Assembly (NCBI GenBank): GCA_046729975.1 | Contig: JBKPHS010000012.1 | Span: 1 to 30,514 of the forward strand | Length of the DNA stretch: 30,514 bases | Source: JBKPHS01 sp046729975 | GTDB taxonomy: Bacteria; Actinomycetota; Thermoleophilia; Solirubrobacterales; Thermoleophilaceae | Direction of reading: 5' to 3' | Shown: one piece after another, positions 28,299 through 30,514 of the stretch | How positions within the stretch are numbered: the stretch's first letter is position 1 | Layout of the letters: each line of letters begins with the position of its first letter | Notes under the pieces: generated by a model | Database searches by the model: none | What the model saw: only the letters and a program-made list of their open reading frames with translations | Told to the model about the DNA's origin: nothing | Position numbers and translations under genes: made by a program

Positions 28299-28696
28299 TG
28301 GCACAGCAGCGCGCAGGGCGTGGCCGCGGCCGGCGGCGGGTGAAGAAGAACATCCCCTTCGGCCAGGCCCACATCAAGACGAGCTTCAACAACACGATCG
28401 TGGCGCTCACCGACAAGGACGGCAACGTGATCGCGTGGGAGTCGGCCGGCGGCGCCGGCTTCAAGGGCTCCCGCAAGTCGACTCCCTTCGCCGCGCAGGT
28501 CACCGCGGACTCGGCCGCGAAGAAGGGCATGGAGCAGGGCCTCCAGAAGGTCGAGGTCTTCGTGAAGGGCCCCGGCTCGGGCCGTGAGACCGCGATACGC
28601 TCTCTCCAGGCCGCCGGCCTGGAGGTCACGAGCATCCGCGACGTGACGCCGCAGGCGCACAACGGAGTCCGCCAGCGGAAGCGGCGCAGGGTCTAG
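28298..28696 (+). CDS. rpsK: 30S ribosomal protein S11
   Basis: 132 residues, GTG start. S11 forms part of the platform near the E site. Conserved: HIKTSFNNTIVALTDKDGNV, SAGGAGFKGSRKSTPFAAQ, VKGPGSGRETAIRSLQAAGL and DVTPQAHNGVRQRKRRRV. One-base overlap with rpsM. Confidence 0.97.
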   Translation: MAQQRAGRGRGRRRVKKNIPFGQAHIKTSFNNTIVALTDKDGNVIAWESAGGAGFKGSRKSTPFAAQVTADSAAKKGMEQGLQKVEVFVKGPGSGRETAIRSLQAAGLEVTSIRDVTPQAHNGVRQRKRRRV

Positions 28697-28701
28697 GCGC
28701 G

Positions 28702-29322
28702 ATGGCCAGGGATCGCGGAGCGCAGTGCAAGCAGTGCCGCCGAGAGGGCATGAAGCTGTTCCTCAAGGGCGAGCGCTGCCTGACCGACAAGTGCGGCGTC
28801 GAGCGCCGCTCGTACCCGCCGGGCGAGCACGGCCGCGGCCGCCAGAAGCAGTCCGAGTACCGGCTCCAGCTTCGCGAGAAGCAGAAGGCCCGCCGCTATT
28901 ACGGGGTGCTCGAGAAGCAGTTCCGCAGCTACTACGCCAAGGCCAGCCGGCAGCCGGGCGTCACCGGCGAGAACCTGCTTCGCCTGCTCGAGACGCGACT
29001 CGACAACGTGCTCGTGCGCCTCGGCTTCGCCGCCTCCCGGCGCCAGGCGCGCCAACTCGTTCTGCACGGGCACTGGAGCGTGAACGGCAGGCGCGTAAAC
29101 GTCCCCTCGTACCAGGTCAGGCCGAACGACGTCATCGCCGTCAAGGCGAGCTCGTCGGCCCAGCAGATCGTCCGCGACGCGACGGAGCTGACCTCCGTCG
29201 TGCCGGCCTGGCTCCAGGCGGACCACGATGGACTTACGGCGAAAGTGCTCCGGCTCCCCGAGCGTGACGAGATCGACACGCCGGTACAGGAGCAGCTGAT
29301 CGTCGAGCTGTACTCGAAGTAG
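28702..29322 (+). CDS. rpsD: 30S ribosomal protein S4, zinc type
   Basis: 206 residues. S4 nucleates 30S assembly and in some bacteria represses the alpha operon. Four Cys at residues 9, 12, 26 and 31 (CKQC and CLTDKC) give a zinc finger as in Thermus-type S4. The S4 RNA-binding domain follows (LETRLDNVLVRLGFAASRRQ, ARQLVLHGHWSVNGRRVNVP). It starts 5 bases after rpsK, and is followed by a 68-bp gap with a possible hairpin before rpoA. Confidence 0.97.
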   Translation: MARDRGAQCKQCRREGMKLFLKGERCLTDKCGVERRSYPPGEHGRGRQKQSEYRLQLREKQKARRYYGVLEKQFRSYYAKASRQPGVTGENLLRLLETRLDNVLVRLGFAASRRQARQLVLHGHWSVNGRRVNVPSYQVRPNDVIAVKASSSAQQIVRDATELTSVVPAWLQADHDGLTAKVLRLPERDEIDTPVQEQLIVELYSK

Positions 29323-29330
29323 AGATCCCA

Positions 29331-29361
29331 GCCGCCCTCCCGCGCACGTCGCCGGGGCGGC
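29331..29361 (+). other. possible hairpin between rpsD and rpoA
   Basis: Arms GCCGCCC (29331-29337) and GGGCGGC (29355-29361) around a 17-base loop; a shifted pairing TCCCGC with GCGGGA is also possible. No T-run. It could be a processing or regulatory structure; function not supported further. Confidence 0.3.
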
Positions 29362-29390
29362 GGGAAGACAACCGAAGGACTGAGACCACC

Positions 29391-30353
29391 ATGCTTGAGT
29401 TCCAGACTCCCCAGATTTCCGCAGAGAAGGTGCAGGAAAACCGCGGCACCTTCACGATCGAGCCGCTCGACCGCGGCTTCGGCTACACGTTCGGCAACTC
29501 GCTCCGGCGGGTGCTGCTGTCCTCGCTCGCGGGGGCGGCGGTCACGAGCGCCCGCATCGAGGGCGTTGCGCACGAGTTCTCGACAATCTCGGGCGTAAAG
29601 GAGGACGTCACGGACATCGTCCTCAACCTGAAGGAGATCGTCTGCCGCATGCACACCGAGGCCGTCGAGATCGAGGCGCCGCTCGTGGCCACCGGCCCCG
29701 GCGAGGTTACGGCGAAGGACATCGACCTGCCCTCCGGCGTCGAGATCCTGAACCCCGACGCGCACGTCGCCACGCTCGAGAAGAAGACGAAGCTCGAGAT
29801 GTACCTGACGATCGGGCGCGGTCGCGGCTACTCCCCGGCCGAGGAGAACAAGACCGACGACCAGCCCATCGGCGTGATCCCGATCGACTCGATCTTCTCG
29901 CCGGTCAAGCGCGTCGCCTACCAGGTCGAGGCGGCCCGCGTCGGGCAGCGCACCGACTACGACAAGCTCACGCTCGACATCGAGACCGACGGCTCCGTGG
30001 AGCCCCAGGCCGCGCTGCGCGAGGCAGCCGAGATCCTCATCAAGAGCCTCGCGATCTTTACGGACGCGGAGCGGCTCGAGGCGCTTCAGGGCGGCGGCGA
30101 CATGATGGGCGAGCCCGCGGCCGCGGGCCCGCAGGCCGGACGCGCGCCGGCGGGGATGGACGACATCCTGATCGAGGAGCTGGAGCTGGGCGTGCGCTCG
30201 TACAACTGCCTGAAGCGCGCCGGCATCCAGACCGTCGGCGACCTGCTCCAGAAGTCGGAGTCCGAGCTGGCCGCGATCCCGAACTTCGGGCGCAAGTCGA
30301 TTGAAGAAGTGATTGAGACATTGGATGCACGCGGACTGTCGTTGCGCTCATGA
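29391..30353 (+). CDS. rpoA: DNA-directed RNA polymerase subunit alpha
   Basis: 320 residues. Alpha scaffolds polymerase assembly (N-terminal domain, to about 230: RGFGYTFGNSLRRVLLSSLA, GVKEDVTDIVLNLKEIV) and binds UP elements and activators (C-terminal domain: LGVRSYNCLKRAGIQTVGDL, IPNFGRKSIEEVIETL). A Gly/Ala/Pro linker joins them. AAGGA lies about 11 bases upstream of the ATG. Its TGA overlaps the rplQ ATG by three bases. Confidence 0.98.
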   Translation: MLEFQTPQISAEKVQENRGTFTIEPLDRGFGYTFGNSLRRVLLSSLAGAAVTSARIEGVAHEFSTISGVKEDVTDIVLNLKEIVCRMHTEAVEIEAPLVATGPGEVTAKDIDLPSGVEILNPDAHVATLEKKTKLEMYLTIGRGRGYSPAEENKTDDQPIGVIPIDSIFSPVKRVAYQVEAARVGQRTDYDKLTLDIETDGSVEPQAALREAAEILIKSLAIFTDAERLEALQGGGDMMGEPAAAGPQAGRAPAGMDDILIEELELGVRSYNCLKRAGIQTVGDLLQKSESELAAIPNFGRKSIEEVIETLDARGLSLRS

Positions 30354-30514
30354 GGCATCAGCGCCTTCGTCATAAGCTCGGCCGGTCTTCATCGCACCGG
30401 AAGGCTCTGTTGATGAACCTCTCTCGGGAGGTCATCAACCACGAGCGCATCCAGACGACCGAGGCGAAGGCGAAGGCGGTCAAGCCCGAGCTGGAGCGGC
30501 TGATCACGCTCGCC
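30350..30514 (+). CDS. rplQ: 50S ribosomal protein L17 (3' truncated by window edge)
   Basis: 55 residues present: MRHQRLRHKLGRSSSHRKAL followed by LMNLSREVINHERIQTTEAK and the start of the next helix. This is the conserved N-terminal part of L17; the rest lies beyond the window. The ATG overlaps the rpoA TGA (ATGA), as usual for the end of the alpha block. Confidence 0.96.
   Translation, partial: MRHQRLRHKLGRSSSHRKALLMNLSREVINHERIQTTEAKAKAVKPELERLITLA

Overview
This window is a 30.5 kb stretch of very GC-rich DNA carrying the classic bacterial transcription/translation super-locus, all in one orientation: the end of rpoC, the str genes (rpsL, rpsG, fusA, tuf), the S10 block (rpsJ to rpsQ), the spc block (rplN to secY), then adk, map, rpmJ, and the alpha block (rpsM, rpsK, rpsD, rpoA, start of rplQ). 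The gene order, the GC-rich third codon positions, frequent GTG/TTG starts, zinc-type S14, S4 and L36, and ROK-type regulators fit an actinobacterium. Thermoleophilia-like lineages are my best guess, but this is inference without a search. No rRNA, tRNA, CRISPR array or insertion sequence was seen, and no gene-free stretch exceeds 300 bases.

Layout. 1-2790: 3' part of rpoC. 2787-5054: three accessory genes between rpoC and the str block (a HAD-like protein on the minus strand, a multi-pass permease, a cupin). 5085-10350: str genes, split by about 280 bp of tandem 122-bp repeats plus a minus-strand membrane-protein gene; fusA has a leader with two terminator-like hairpins and a competing fold. 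10427-21739: S10 and spc genes, mostly overlapping by 1-4 bases, interrupted once by a palindromic repeat between rplW and rplB. 21773-26161: a sugar-handling island between secY and adk (ROK repressor, ROK kinase, SIS phosphosugar protein, lipoprotein sugar-binding protein). 26247-30514: adk, map, rpmJ (no infA), rpsM, rpsK, rpsD, rpoA and the start of rplQ.

The most unusual signal is a heptanucleotide repeat family (units such as TCCCCAG/CCCCCAG). A four-unit array encodes the same peptide, SPAPSPQPPE, inside rpsQ and rpsE. In rplV only three units are present, and exactly this loss of seven bases throws the gene out of frame: a SAP-domain N-terminus lies in one frame and the L22 core in another. 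Adding one unit restores a continuous 197-residue SAP-L22 protein. A related degenerate heptad array follows secY. Several ribosomal proteins also carry low-complexity extensions (S17 N-terminus, S3 RGG tail, L5 acidic tail, S5 tail). A second repeat family, a palindromic intergenic element, occurs as a tandem pair after rpsG and as a diverged copy just before rplB.

How the genes work together: the core genes make RNA polymerase subunits, ribosomal proteins, elongation factors, the SecY channel, adenylate kinase and methionine aminopeptidase. The inserted island looks like a regulated uptake and phosphorylation module for a sugar or amino sugar, with a divergent operator-promoter between repressor and kinase.
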